Part shown: positions 1 to 8,475 of the stretch, piece after piece
Layout of the letters: every line of letters begins with the position of its first letter
Numbering within the stretch: the first letter of the stretch is position 1
Assembly (NCBI GenBank): GCA_014381755.1
Contig: JACNLB010000068.1
Location: forward strand, 1-39,416
Direction of reading: 5' to 3'
DNA from: Fidelibacterota bacterium
GTDB lineage: Bacteria > Fidelibacterota > Marinisomatia > Marinisomatales > TCS55
DNA: 39,416 nucleotides
The notes under the pieces: model-generated
The model's input: only the letters and a program-made list of their open reading frames with translations
What the model was told of the DNA's origin: nothing
The model's database searches: none
Translations under genes and position numbers: made by a program

Positions 1-450
1 ATTAAACAACATATAACTGACAATCAATATTGCATTGACGGGTGTTGGTAGTCCTGTGAAAAATGATTTCGGATCCTCATCTTGAATAATATTGAACCGT
101 GCCAGGCGAATTGTTCCAAACAACAAGGGAGTAAATGCAATTATTCCGCCAAATAACGGCGGAAGCCCTTCCACATAGACAGTATAGATCAATAAAGACG
201 GTGCGGCGCAAAAAGACACTGTATCCGCAAAGGAATCAAATTCCACACCAAATTTCGATGGAATCCCCAACATGCGAGCCAGTTTACCATCGGCCACATC
301 GCATAATCCGGCAAACAGGATTAGCCAACCGCCACGAATGGGGTCACCCTTGATCATCATTACAATACCCATAAACCCCAAAAACATGTTCATCACCGTA
401 ATGAGATTGGGAATAAATCGACGCTTTTTACCTTTTTGCTTCATATTCAT
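1..450 (-). CDS. pssA: CDP-diacylglycerol-serine O-phosphatidyltransferase, 3' part cut by window edge
   Basis: Makes phosphatidylserine from CDP-diacylglycerol and serine at the inner membrane. I translated it from the reverse strand; the ORF track omits it because it runs off the window. The CDP-alcohol phosphatidyltransferase signature DG-x2-AR-x8-G-x3-D-x3-D is intact (DGKLAR, then a Gly and two Asp at the expected spacing), and hydrophobic segments flank it. Length and fold match the Bacillus-type (type II) integral membrane enzyme. The ATG at 450 overlaps the psd stop as ATGA; a second in-frame ATG lies two codons later. Its neighbour psd uses its product, so the pair makes phosphatidylethanolamine. 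The C-terminus is outside the window. Confidence 0.93.
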   Translation of the reverse strand, partial: MNMKQKGKKRRFIPNLITVMNMFLGFMGIVMMIKGDPIRGGWLILFAGLCDVADGKLARMLGIPSKFGVEFDSFADTVSFCAAPSLLIYTVYVEGLPPLFGGIIAFTPLLFGTIRLARFNIIQDEDPKSFFTGLPTPVNAILIVSYMLFN

Positions 451-1088
451 GTTGTGAGCTGACCGAGAACGGTCGTGCCTCCTGTTACGTTGTCACCAAC
501 CTTCACATTGACTACAGAATTGGAAGGTACAATAAGATCGGTACGTGAGCCAAACATAATAAAGCCAAAGCGTTCGCCCGGCTTTACCTCTGAACCCACT
601 TTCGCATAACAATGTATCCTCCGAGCAATGAGACCGGCAATCTGCTTTATCTTTATTTTCATATTTCCACGGGATAAAACAATAATTGCCTGTTCATTCA
701 CATCACTGGCGCTATGATCAAACGCAGCTTTGAATTTGCCTTTTTTATAATCCACGCTTTCGACAATTCCATCAACTGGCATTTTATTTGAATGAACATT
801 AAACACATTTAAAAAGATCGAAATTTGCTTGGCATTTCCTACAACTTCATCTTCAATTTCATCGATCAATACAACTTTGCCGTCAGCGGGAGCTATGAGT
901 AGATTTTCACCTTCCGGTGTTGTACGTTGGGGATCACGGAAAAAATTGAGACTAAAAATGAATAAAAACCCGAAAATAAAATAACTCACTTTAAGGGCAT
1001 CATTTTCATATCCATATCCAGCAATACCGCAAATGAACGTCAGGACCATAAGCCCGATCAGAATCTTTCTACCCTCCGGGGCCAGCAT
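447..1088 (-). CDS. psd: Phosphatidylserine decarboxylase proenzyme (short form)
   Basis: Decarboxylates phosphatidylserine to phosphatidylethanolamine at the inner membrane. At 213 aa it is the short bacterial type. Hydrophobic segments near residues 10-50 anchor it. The NVHSNKMPVDG block is typical of the family. The self-cleavage site that creates the pyruvoyl group is the FGS motif, about Gly180-Ser181 (MFGSRTDL). Its start overlaps the stop of the HtrA gene as TAATG and its stop overlaps the pssA start as ATGA, so the three genes are probably translated in a coupled way. No missing residue is seen. Confidence 0.95.
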   Translation of the reverse strand: MLAPEGRKILIGLMVLTFICGIAGYGYENDALKVSYFIFGFLFIFSLNFFRDPQRTTPEGENLLIAPADGKVVLIDEIEDEVVGNAKQISIFLNVFNVHSNKMPVDGIVESVDYKKGKFKAAFDHSASDVNEQAIIVLSRGNMKIKIKQIAGLIARRIHCYAKVGSEVKPGERFGFIMFGSRTDLIVPSNSVVNVKVGDNVTGGTTVLGQLTT

Positions 1089-2176
1089 TATTTCACGCTC
1101 GCTAATATTAGATATTTTGTCAATGTATTTCCATCTCGATAGATTTTTAATTTTATTTTATTCCCCGACCGTAAATCGCTTTCTTTTATGATCTTTAAAA
1201 TTTCACGAGAATTTCGAATATTTTGTCCATTTACAGCTGTAATGATATCTCCAACTTCAACTCCAGCCTTTTGAGCATTGCTGCTTTTTTCTACTTCTAC
1301 GACAATGACACCTTGTCGAAGGGGAACATCAAGATATTCTGCTACCTCTTCTGTTAATCGTTCCACAGATAATCCCGTGGAAAAACTCCGATCCACTTTC
1401 CCGGACACTTTTAATTCTTCAGCAATGTCTTTCGCCAAATTGATGGGAATGGCAAATCCAATTCCGATGGATCCCTCGGCAAATTGAGAGGCCGTATAAA
1501 TGAATGTATTAATTCCAATGACTTCCCCAAGACTGTTAACCAACGGTCCACCACTATTTCCCCTGTTAATAGCTGCATCCGTTTGAATCATGTCTTTATA
1601 AATTTTTCCTGATTGAAATCCAAAATCCATGTCCATAGCGCTGATAATTCCTGCTGTGGCTGTGGGCTGCTTGCTGATATCAAAAAGTCCAAATGGATTT
1701 CCAAGAGCAATTGCCCATTCACCTATGATTAAGTCATCAGAGTCGCCCAAAACTGCATAAGGAAAATTGCGTCCCATTAATTTTAATAGAGCCAAGTCCG
1801 TTATGAAATCTGTACCGATAATTTCTGCTTCATATTCTTTACCGCCGGGAAGAGTGACCATAACTTCCGTGGCATTTTCAATGACATGGAAATTAGTTAA
1901 TACATATCCATCGGGACTAATAACAACACCGGAGCCTGAACTGCGGACTTCCTTTTTCCGACTGCGTTCCGGAAAGAAAAAGTCAAAGAACGGATCTCGA
2001 CCCCTTCCGAATGGACTATAGACATCCCGTAACTGTACAACGCTGATGGATGCAACAGCCGGTTCTACAGATTCGATGGCTCGTGTAATAGCCGTGTGCC
2101 GAGACTCATCGACGCCCCACTGGCCGTTTAGTAACGTTAGTGCAAAAAGTAAACTAGAAAATATCCGCGCCATCAT
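1088..2176 (-). CDS. HtrA/Deg-family periplasmic serine protease with one PDZ domain
   Basis: Envelope quality-control protease. Residues 1-20 look like a signal peptide. The trypsin-like domain (about 75-250) has the full triad: His97 (TNFHVIENA), Asp127 (ITDLALLKL) and Ser208 in RGNSGGPLV. One PDZ domain follows at about 270-355, so at 362 aa it resembles DegS-like single-PDZ members more than DegP with two. A Phe-rich, flexible stretch at about 50-70 (FFDFFFPE) resembles the LA loop. The start lies 23 nt inside truA and begins ATG ATG; either could be used. It sits upstream of psd-pssA, which fits an envelope-maintenance cluster. Choice among degP/degQ/degS names is not supported. Confidence 0.93.
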   Translation of the reverse strand: MMARIFSSLLFALTLLNGQWGVDESRHTAITRAIESVEPAVASISVVQLRDVYSPFGRGRDPFFDFFFPERSRKKEVRSSGSGVVISPDGYVLTNFHVIENATEVMVTLPGGKEYEAEIIGTDFITDLALLKLMGRNFPYAVLGDSDDLIIGEWAIALGNPFGLFDISKQPTATAGIISAMDMDFGFQSGKIYKDMIQTDAAINRGNSGGPLVNSLGEVIGINTFIYTASQFAEGSIGIGFAIPINLAKDIAEELKVSGKVDRSFSTGLSVERLTEEVAEYLDVPLRQGVIVVEVEKSSNAQKAGVEVGDIITAVNGQNIRNSREILKIIKESDLRSGNKIKLKIYRDGNTLTKYLILASVK

Positions 2177-2900
2177 ATTCCACTTTTTCTAAAAAAAGAC
2201 CTTGAGCAGGTGCCCTGTAAACCTGGACATCTTCTTGAGGATTATTTAATAATGTTTCAAATTCTGATTTAGACATTTTATTTTGTGTCACGTTTACCAT
2301 TGTTCCCACGAGGTAGCGCACCATATGATGCAAAAAACGGTTTGCCGCCACCCTGTAATTTACAATTCCGTTGTCATTTGACCATTCAGATAATGCGATA
2401 ATACACACTCTATTTTGAACCTCTGGATTGAATTTTGAGAACGAGGTAAAATCATGTTCACCATTGAGTGTTTCCGCCAATGCATTAAGTTGATCTATAT
2501 CTAAAGGTCCAGTTTGCCAAACTTTATTCCGATCCATGATATTTTCATCTATCCGGCAACGATACATATAATGGCGTTTGACGGCAGAAAACCTGGCATG
2601 AAATTCATCCGGAACAACAACACAATCATGGACACGAATATCTACGGGAAGATTTCCATTTAATGCGGGCATTATATCACATGTTGCCATGTTTGTTTCC
2701 CAATCAAAGTGGGCGATCTGCTTCAAGGCATGAACACGGCTATCCGTTCGGCCTGAACCACTAACATTGATCTTTTCACCTTTGCTTAACGTCGACAAAG
2801 CACCTTCCAATTCTCCCTGTACAGACCGGTGGGACTTTTGTCTTTGCCAGCCATGATATGCAGAACCGTCGTATTGAATTTGAATTTTAAATCTGGGCAA
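2154..2900 (-). CDS. truA: tRNA pseudouridine(38-40) synthase
   Basis: Converts uridines 38-40 of tRNA anticodon stems to pseudouridine. At 248 aa it has normal length. The catalytic aspartate is Asp53 in the GSGRTDSRVHA block, and the N-terminal QYDGSAYHGWQRQ motif is classic TruA. The predicted start codon is TTG (codon 1 reads TTG CCC AGA); no in-frame ATG lies nearby and family alignment needs this N-terminus, so TTG is the best choice. It overlaps ecfT by 14 nt, while the HtrA gene starts inside its own 3' end. The ecfT-truA adjacency is also known from Firmicutes. Confidence 0.94.
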   Translation of the reverse strand: MPRFKIQIQYDGSAYHGWQRQKSHRSVQGELEGALSTLSKGEKINVSGSGRTDSRVHALKQIAHFDWETNMATCDIMPALNGNLPVDIRVHDCVVVPDEFHARFSAVKRHYMYRCRIDENIMDRNKVWQTGPLDIDQLNALAETLNGEHDFTSFSKFNPEVQNRVCIIALSEWSNDNGIVNYRVAANRFLHHMVRYLVGTMVNVTQNKMSKSEFETLLNNPQEDVQVYRAPAQGLFLEKVEYDGADIF

Positions 2901-3621
2901 TGTTATGAAGCGTAAAAAAAATAAATGATATAATCAGCAGTGTGCTAAAATGTCCAAGTGTAAATGGAATTAGACACGCGACTCCCCGTGGAATTTGCTG
3001 TCCATATCCGCGCAATGTCATGGCGTTGGCGATGTCATCCGCTTTATGTAAATGAATCATAATCATTCCCGGCAGCTGCCTGGCCGTTTCCTTCCAGTGC
3101 TGGATTCTACCATGAGTAACATTCAATCCCAATGCTTTATGAATCCCCTGCCAGCGACTCCAATCACGTTGTAGAGATGGATAAAAGCGAAGTGTCATTT
3201 CCATAAACAAAAACCAATCTTCTACTTTTCGCCAGGGTTTGTTGAACTGCACCCAAATACTGCGCAATGCCTGAAAGACAGACCCAGAACCGGAACCTAA
3301 TGTATAGGCATTCATGATGGCCATGACCAATAAAAATTTCATCATGGCTGTACTTATTTCAATAAAAATTTGCCAATATGTCGATTGACTCATGATGATG
3401 GAAATAAAAAAATAAAATCCAATCATAATAGGCAGAAAATAGATAAATGATCTTAATGATAGCATGATTTGGGAAACGGCTACTTTTTCCAACCATAATA
3501 AACTCATGAATAATCCAAGATATCCAATCCAATGAAATAGTGTCGGACTGAATAATACGGCTGTGGAAAAAGATAAATACAGCCAAAGCCTGATTAACGG
3601 CTGTTTAAAAAGAGAGCTCAT
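2887..3621 (-). CDS. ecfT: EcfT/CbiQ-family energy-coupling factor transmembrane component
   Basis: Membrane T component that couples ATPases to substrate-binding S components in ECF vitamin or metal importers. The 244-aa protein has several hydrophobic helices. The cytoplasmic coupling region contains LRFYPSLQRDW and the signature ADDIANAMTLRGYG near residue 195, which corresponds to the Arg-Gly motifs that contact the EcfA ATPases. No EcfA or S component is in the window, so it would need partners encoded elsewhere. Starts with ATG 3 nt after the stop of the upstream hypothetical gene and overlaps truA. Substrate cannot be inferred. Confidence 0.85.
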   Translation of the reverse strand: MSSLFKQPLIRLWLYLSFSTAVLFSPTLFHWIGYLGLFMSLLWLEKVAVSQIMLSLRSFIYFLPIMIGFYFFISIIMSQSTYWQIFIEISTAMMKFLLVMAIMNAYTLGSGSGSVFQALRSIWVQFNKPWRKVEDWFLFMEMTLRFYPSLQRDWSRWQGIHKALGLNVTHGRIQHWKETARQLPGMIMIHLHKADDIANAMTLRGYGQQIPRGVACLIPFTLGHFSTLLIISFIFFTLHNIAQI

Positions 3622-3624
3622 TTC

Positions 3625-4242
3625 TTAAAACTGGATCGTAAGGGATAAACCGGAATCGCCGCTATTCGGATGGATTATGGGCATTACAGAAACTGCTTCA
3701 ATTTGGGAAATTCTCTGCAGGTAAAGCGCGTCAATTGCCGAAACGATATGATTAATCACAACACTGCCTGCAATAAATTTTGCGCCCAATGCCCAGGTAT
3801 CGCTAGAAACCCTGTAGTTGCGGTATTGTTTTCGCTTTGAGTCCGATGACCATTCCCAACTCCATTCATTCTCGGATGGATAAAGAGCATCAAACTCCCG
3901 AAAACGCAAATGTTCTTCATTATGAGCATTCATTGATTCATAATTGCCTACATCCACCCAAAATTGCCTGTCCTTGTCTTTGGTTTCAACTCCGGCGAAA
4001 TCTGCAGCATACGCCTGAAATAGGTCTGAATAATTATGACTGACAATCAACGCACCGGCAAAAGATGTCCATAATACTGTTTCTGAAAGTGTGAAAAATC
4101 GACCTCTCTCCGGTTTGTCCAGGCTATACTCTCCCCAGCCGGGAAGTAAAAATGATTTTACAACCGGACTTAAGCCGTTGCTGCTTTGACCAAATGCAAT
4201 GCTGTAGAAAATCACAAAAGCAATCAATGAAGTTTTTTTCAT
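3625..4242 (-). CDS. Secreted or membrane protein, DUF5683-like
   Basis: Function unknown. The 205-aa product has a signal peptide (MKKTSLIAFVIFYSIAFGQ) followed by an LLPGWGEYSLDKPERGR segment, which resembles the N-terminal block of DUF5683 proteins in Bacteroidetes and relatives. There is a hydrophobic stretch at about 55-70 and another near 155-170 (AGSVVINHIVSAIDALYL). The middle is rich in Trp, Glu and Arg. The C-terminus ends in Phe (LSLTIQF), as do many outer-membrane proteins. No strong Shine-Dalgarno site precedes the ATG. It lies between lnt and ecfT. The DUF assignment is from memory of the motif only. Confidence 0.7.
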   Translation of the reverse strand: MKKTSLIAFVIFYSIAFGQSSNGLSPVVKSFLLPGWGEYSLDKPERGRFFTLSETVLWTSFAGALIVSHNYSDLFQAYAADFAGVETKDKDRQFWVDVGNYESMNAHNEEHLRFREFDALYPSENEWSWEWSSDSKRKQYRNYRVSSDTWALGAKFIAGSVVINHIVSAIDALYLQRISQIEAVSVMPIIHPNSGDSGLSLTIQF

Positions 4243-4314
4243 TCTTATTTAATCGTTTTTATTAGCCGCTAATTTTAAAACTTTTCAATTTTTACTTAAT
4301 TAAGTTTATGCTTT

Positions 4315-4370
4315 CCCATGCTTCATTACTCATGCTCCATTTATCATCTTCCATCATCCGTTTTCCATGC
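4315..4370 (-). repeat. Period-7 repeat array at the lnt stop codon (8 units)
   Basis: Read on the minus strand the sequence divides into eight consecutive 7-mers: GCATGGA, AAACGGA, TGATGGA, AGATGAT, AAATGGA, GCATGAG, TAATGAA, GCATGGG. Most share the pattern NNATGRN. The array covers the last codons of lnt, supplies its TGA stop and continues into the intergenic region. Three other arrays of the same type are listed separately. Confidence 0.75.
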
Positions 4371-5849
4371 CTTTACCCATTCCCAAACGATCATACTTAA
4401 TCCAAAGAAAATACACAGTAAAGCAAATACATCTCCACCAGGATAATGTCTATTTTCATTCATAAATGTTAATGAACCCAAAATGATTCCTTGCTCATAA
4501 AATGCAAGTGATTGTTCAGCTCTTCCGGAAGGTGCTATGATGCCTGAAATGCCTGTATTTGCGCTGCGTACCACCGGCACTCGATTTTCCACAGCTCGCA
4601 ATTGAGCCACGGCAAAATGCTGATATGCACCGGGAGAATCACCGGACCAAGCATCGTTGGTCTGAATCGTTAAAAATTCTGCACCTGAATCAACAAATTT
4701 TTTGGCGATCCTGGGAAAACTCGATTCGTAGCAGATCATATTACCAAAGCGTTTATTATGTACATTAAATATGGTGTATTCCGTGCCATGTTCAAAGTTC
4801 CCCTGACCAAAATTCAATTTATCTAATTGAGGAAATTTATAAGACAATGGTATGTATTCTGCAAAAGGAACCAAATGAAGTTTATGATACATATTATATG
4901 TGCCGTCCACATTCAGCAATATAGAACCATTATAATAATGTTTCCCTTTTTCATCGACTTCCCGATCAACAGTACCGGCTAATAGGGGAATATCATTCTT
5001 CACAACATGTGATTGAATATCAGTTCGGATTGATGAAGTTCGCAAATATACCGGTAATGCTGATTCCGGCCATAAAACAAAATCCGGCTGCTGCGCCATT
5101 GCTTCAATTGTTAAGGAATCCATCAAGGATATTAATTCTGCCCGGAAAGATCGATCCCACTTTTGCACAGGATTCACATTGGGCTGAATGACAGCCACTG
5201 AAAATTGAGATGGAGTGGAATTATTTTCTATCTTATTAAGACGCCATACACCAAGGACAAAAACCAACATCCATAATCCAATCGCTCCATAAATAAATTG
5301 TTTTCGTTCCTGTGAAGTTAAAGCCAAATAAAGTAAACCATTTAGTACACAAATAAAGAACGTAATTCCGGCGGTTCCAGTAATATCAACCGTTTGAATC
5401 AAGGACAAGATTGAAACTTGGGTCAATGCTAAATCTCCCCAGGGGAAACCCATGGATCCAAAACTGCGTACTAGTTCCATGGCAATCCAAACAAATGGGA
5501 ATATCATTAAACCAATTTTTAAGCGATGTTGTAAAAAACTAATAAGACCACCGGCTAATACCCAAAAAATACCTAGGTAGAAAACAGTACCTGCTAATGA
5601 TAAAAATGCTATAATTGCTGTCGTTCCTTGATTTATACCCATCCAATAAAATGCAATTGTGTGGGCAGTAATCGCAGCTAAATATGACATAGCTGCGCTG
5701 GTTATAACGCTTCGGTTTAACCAAATATGTATTAAGGGAATAAAGCCAAAATATATAAAGAATGTAGCTGGAATGGGCAAATATGCAACTCCCACCAATA
5801 TTCCCGAAATAAGTGCCAAAGCCCAATCAGGATAATTATTCAGCTTCAT
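4344..5849 (-). CDS. lnt: Apolipoprotein N-acyltransferase
   Basis: Adds the third acyl chain to the N-terminal cysteine of lipoproteins at the periplasmic face of the inner membrane. The 501-aa product has about eight membrane helices (residues 8-210 plus one at the C-terminus) around a nitrilase-type domain. The Glu-Lys-Cys triad is visible: Glu262 (WPESALPV), Lys323 (YHKLHLVPF) and Cys373 (NMICYES). The last residues (AWKTDDGR) are encoded by a heptamer-repeat array, so the C-terminal tail may be recent. It overlaps ruvX by ATGA. The PqaA-like lipoprotein at 12768 is a likely client type. Confidence 0.95.
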   Translation of the reverse strand: MKLNNYPDWALALISGILVGVAYLPIPATFFIYFGFIPLIHIWLNRSVITSAAMSYLAAITAHTIAFYWMGINQGTTAIIAFLSLAGTVFYLGIFWVLAGGLISFLQHRLKIGLMIFPFVWIAMELVRSFGSMGFPWGDLALTQVSILSLIQTVDITGTAGITFFICVLNGLLYLALTSQERKQFIYGAIGLWMLVFVLGVWRLNKIENNSTPSQFSVAVIQPNVNPVQKWDRSFRAELISLMDSLTIEAMAQQPDFVLWPESALPVYLRTSSIRTDIQSHVVKNDIPLLAGTVDREVDEKGKHYYNGSILLNVDGTYNMYHKLHLVPFAEYIPLSYKFPQLDKLNFGQGNFEHGTEYTIFNVHNKRFGNMICYESSFPRIAKKFVDSGAEFLTIQTNDAWSGDSPGAYQHFAVAQLRAVENRVPVVRSANTGISGIIAPSGRAEQSLAFYEQGIILGSLTFMNENRHYPGGDVFALLCIFFGLSMIVWEWVKAWKTDDGR

Positions 5850-6253
5850 CTCTTTTGGCTGTCTAAATATTGCTGAAGAATGATTGCTGCTGCGGTTTGA
5901 TCAATTAAGCCTTTATTATGCCCTGTTTTTATCCCCTGCTCAATCAACGCTTTTTCAGCACTGACGGATGTTAATCGCTCATCAATTAATTCAACTTTTA
6001 TGTTATTATCAATTAACATTTCAACAAACCGATTTACTTTTTCAGTTTGTGCTGTAACCTGTCCCTTCATTCCTTTTGGTAAACCAACCACGACAATTTC
6101 AACTTCCTTTTCTTTTATAATGGATTGAATGTCTGTAATAAGTTCAGGATTATTTGGAATGGTATTAAAAGGTGAAGCAATTATTTTCATGGGATCCGAC
6201 AAGGCAAGCCCAACACGTTTTTCTCCATAATCAATACCAAGAATACGGTGCAT
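5846..6253 (-). CDS. ruvX: Putative pre-16S rRNA nuclease / Holliday-junction resolvase-like (YqgF family)
   Basis: The YqgF family processes the 5' end of 16S rRNA; a Holliday-junction role was proposed from the RNase H-like fold. The 135-aa protein has normal length. It begins with the RNase H-like strand RILGIDYGEKRVGLALSDP, whose Asp8 is the first catalytic acid. VVVGLPKGMKG, DERLTS and the C-terminal DQTAAAIILQ helix carry the other conserved acids. It sits between rel and lnt and overlaps lnt as ATGA. Confidence 0.95.
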   Translation of the reverse strand: MHRILGIDYGEKRVGLALSDPMKIIASPFNTIPNNPELITDIQSIIKEKEVEIVVVGLPKGMKGQVTAQTEKVNRFVEMLIDNNIKVELIDERLTSVSAEKALIEQGIKTGHNKGLIDQTAAAIILQQYLDSQKR

Positions 6254-6270
6254 ATTATTTTATGATTATG

Positions 6271-8475
6271 TTATTGTATGGAATGGCCGGTTCGTTCGAT
6301 AAAATCTACACCAGCCACTTTGGTCAATTTTCTGAATAAACGATCAAGTTGCCGCACGTTATTAATTTGAATAATAAAATATACTCTCGCATGGGCATCT
6401 TTTACTTTTGAATCCACACTTATGATATTTAAATCAAATTTATTGATGCAATCCGTCAAATCATTTAACAATCCTTTACGGTCTTCCCCGATTATTTTTA
6501 TTCGCACATTGAACAAGTCTTTTCTGTCTACATCCCATTCCACTGGAATAAGTCTGTCGGATTCCTTATTTAGCAAAGGTAAACTTTTGCAATCTGACTT
6601 ATGAACTGTTATACCACGCCCCCTGGTTACAAAACCAATCATTTCATCCCCGGGAATTGGATTGCAGCATTTTCCAAACGTAACCATCAGATTAGAAATT
6701 CCCTGGAGCTTTATTCCTTTTGTTTTTGACCGTGCAAAATCAAAAAAGCTTTTTTCCGCTTCATCAGTATCTTGATCCAATACTTCTTCTTGTTCTGGAT
6801 TAATTTTTTGTAAAATTTCCCGAATGGTTATGTCGCCTTTTCCAATGACTTCCAATAATTGCTCTGAATTATTAAATCCAAATTTTTTGTGAGAGCCCTC
6901 AATTTCATCATACATATTTTTCATTTTCATACGACGCAGTGTTTTCGTTAAAATCTCTTTTCCTAAATGAACACTCTCTTCAAATTGCTGTTTAACCATT
7001 ACTTTTTTAATGTGTGTCCTTGCTTTTGTCGTCACAACAAAATTTAGCCAACCATAACTTGGTTTTTGTGTTTTGCTCGTAATTATTTCAATAACATCGC
7101 CATTCTGAAGCTGGGTATTTAATGGTACAATTCTCTGGTTCACTTTTGCTCCAAGACAATGGAGTCCAATTTCAGTATGAACATGAAACGCAAAATCAAT
7201 TGGTGTCGCGTCAATGGGGAGTTGCTGCAAATCACCGTTGGGTGTGAAAACAAAAATCTCATCTCTGAAAAGGTCGATCTTCAATAGATTCATAAACTCC
7301 TTAGGATCGGACGATTCAGATTGCAAAATATCTACTAATTCTCGCAGCCATTTTATGTGCGTATCCACACCTTTCAACTTGGAGCTGCCTTCCTTGTATT
7401 GCCAGTGAGCTGCAACACCAATTTCTGCTGTCGCTTCCATTTCATGTGTACGAATTTGTATTTCCATTAATTTTCCGTTAGGCCCAACAATAGTTGTATG
7501 AATAGATTGATATGCATTTGATTTTGGAGATGCAATAAAATCTTTAAACCGCTCTTGAACGGGTGTAAACTGATTATGAATAATTCCCAAAGCCAAATAA
7601 CAATCCTCAATTTTTTCAACAACTATCCGAACGGCTAAATGATCATAGATTTCATCAAACTTTTTATCTCTTTTTACCATCTTACCATAAATAGATGCAT
7701 GGGATTTAACCCGACCATAAATTTGTGCTGTAATATCTAATTTATTTAATTCTTTTTGGAGAGGATCAGACAACAGTTTGATATATTTCTGTCGTTCTTT
7801 TCGGCTAGACTTAATCTTTGAATCCAAATCCTTATATTCTTTAGGCTTAAGTGTTTTAAATACCAAATCTTCCAAGTGAGCTTTCACGTTAGCCATACCT
7901 AATCGATGTGCTAATGGAACGAAGACATCACGAGTTTCCACTGCAATTCGATGCTGCTTCATTCTCGGCAAATGTTCAATCGTCTGCATATTATGAAGAC
8001 GGTCAGCAAATTTGATTATAATCACCCTTAAGTCTTTTGCGACAGATAAGAGCATTTTCATGAAATTACCCGCTTGTTTTTCTGCACGCGAGGTAAACTT
8101 GATGCCGCCTAACTTTGTAACACCATCGACTAAATTGGTAATATCTTCACCGAACTTTTCCCTGATGTCCGCCAGAGATGCACCCGTATCTTCAACTGAA
8201 TCGTGGAGCAATCCGCCAATGACTGTAATATGATCCATTTTCCAATCAGCCAGCAATTTTGCAACTTCCACACAATGATTAAAATAGGGTTCGCCTGATT
8301 TTCGTTTTTGACCTTCGTGGTGGGAAACCCCAAAATCATACGCTTCCCAAAGAAGTCGTTTTATTTCTTCATTTTCTTTATCGGTAGATTCACTGACCTG
8401 ATTGAACAATTCCATGAATTGTTTTGGGAATTCACCCACAAGTTGTGGAATAAACCGTGATAATGGATTTTGCAT
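6271..8475 (-). CDS. rel: Bifunctional (p)ppGpp synthetase/hydrolase (Rel/SpoT)
   Basis: Makes and degrades the stringent-response alarmone. The 734-aa product has the long-RSH layout: HD hydrolase domain (about 50-200) with intact HDSVEDTG; synthetase domain (about 240-390) with RFKDFIASPKSNAYQSIHTT; TGS domain (about 400-460); a linker with a conserved GKCCNPIPGDE block; and a C-terminal ACT domain. The synthetase loop reads RFKD, the RXKD form of bifunctional Rel enzymes, not the EXDD form of monofunctional RelA. The hydrolase HD is intact, so both activities are expected. The start overlaps the dnaB stop as TAATG. Confidence 0.96.
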   Translation of the reverse strand: MQNPLSRFIPQLVGEFPKQFMELFNQVSESTDKENEEIKRLLWEAYDFGVSHHEGQKRKSGEPYFNHCVEVAKLLADWKMDHITVIGGLLHDSVEDTGASLADIREKFGEDITNLVDGVTKLGGIKFTSRAEKQAGNFMKMLLSVAKDLRVIIIKFADRLHNMQTIEHLPRMKQHRIAVETRDVFVPLAHRLGMANVKAHLEDLVFKTLKPKEYKDLDSKIKSSRKERQKYIKLLSDPLQKELNKLDITAQIYGRVKSHASIYGKMVKRDKKFDEIYDHLAVRIVVEKIEDCYLALGIIHNQFTPVQERFKDFIASPKSNAYQSIHTTIVGPNGKLMEIQIRTHEMEATAEIGVAAHWQYKEGSSKLKGVDTHIKWLRELVDILQSESSDPKEFMNLLKIDLFRDEIFVFTPNGDLQQLPIDATPIDFAFHVHTEIGLHCLGAKVNQRIVPLNTQLQNGDVIEIITSKTQKPSYGWLNFVVTTKARTHIKKVMVKQQFEESVHLGKEILTKTLRRMKMKNMYDEIEGSHKKFGFNNSEQLLEVIGKGDITIREILQKINPEQEEVLDQDTDEAEKSFFDFARSKTKGIKLQGISNLMVTFGKCCNPIPGDEMIGFVTRGRGITVHKSDCKSLPLLNKESDRLIPVEWDVDRKDLFNVRIKIIGEDRKGLLNDLTDCINKFDLNIISVDSKVKDAHARVYFIIQINNVRQLDRLFRKLTKVAGVDFIERTGHSIQ

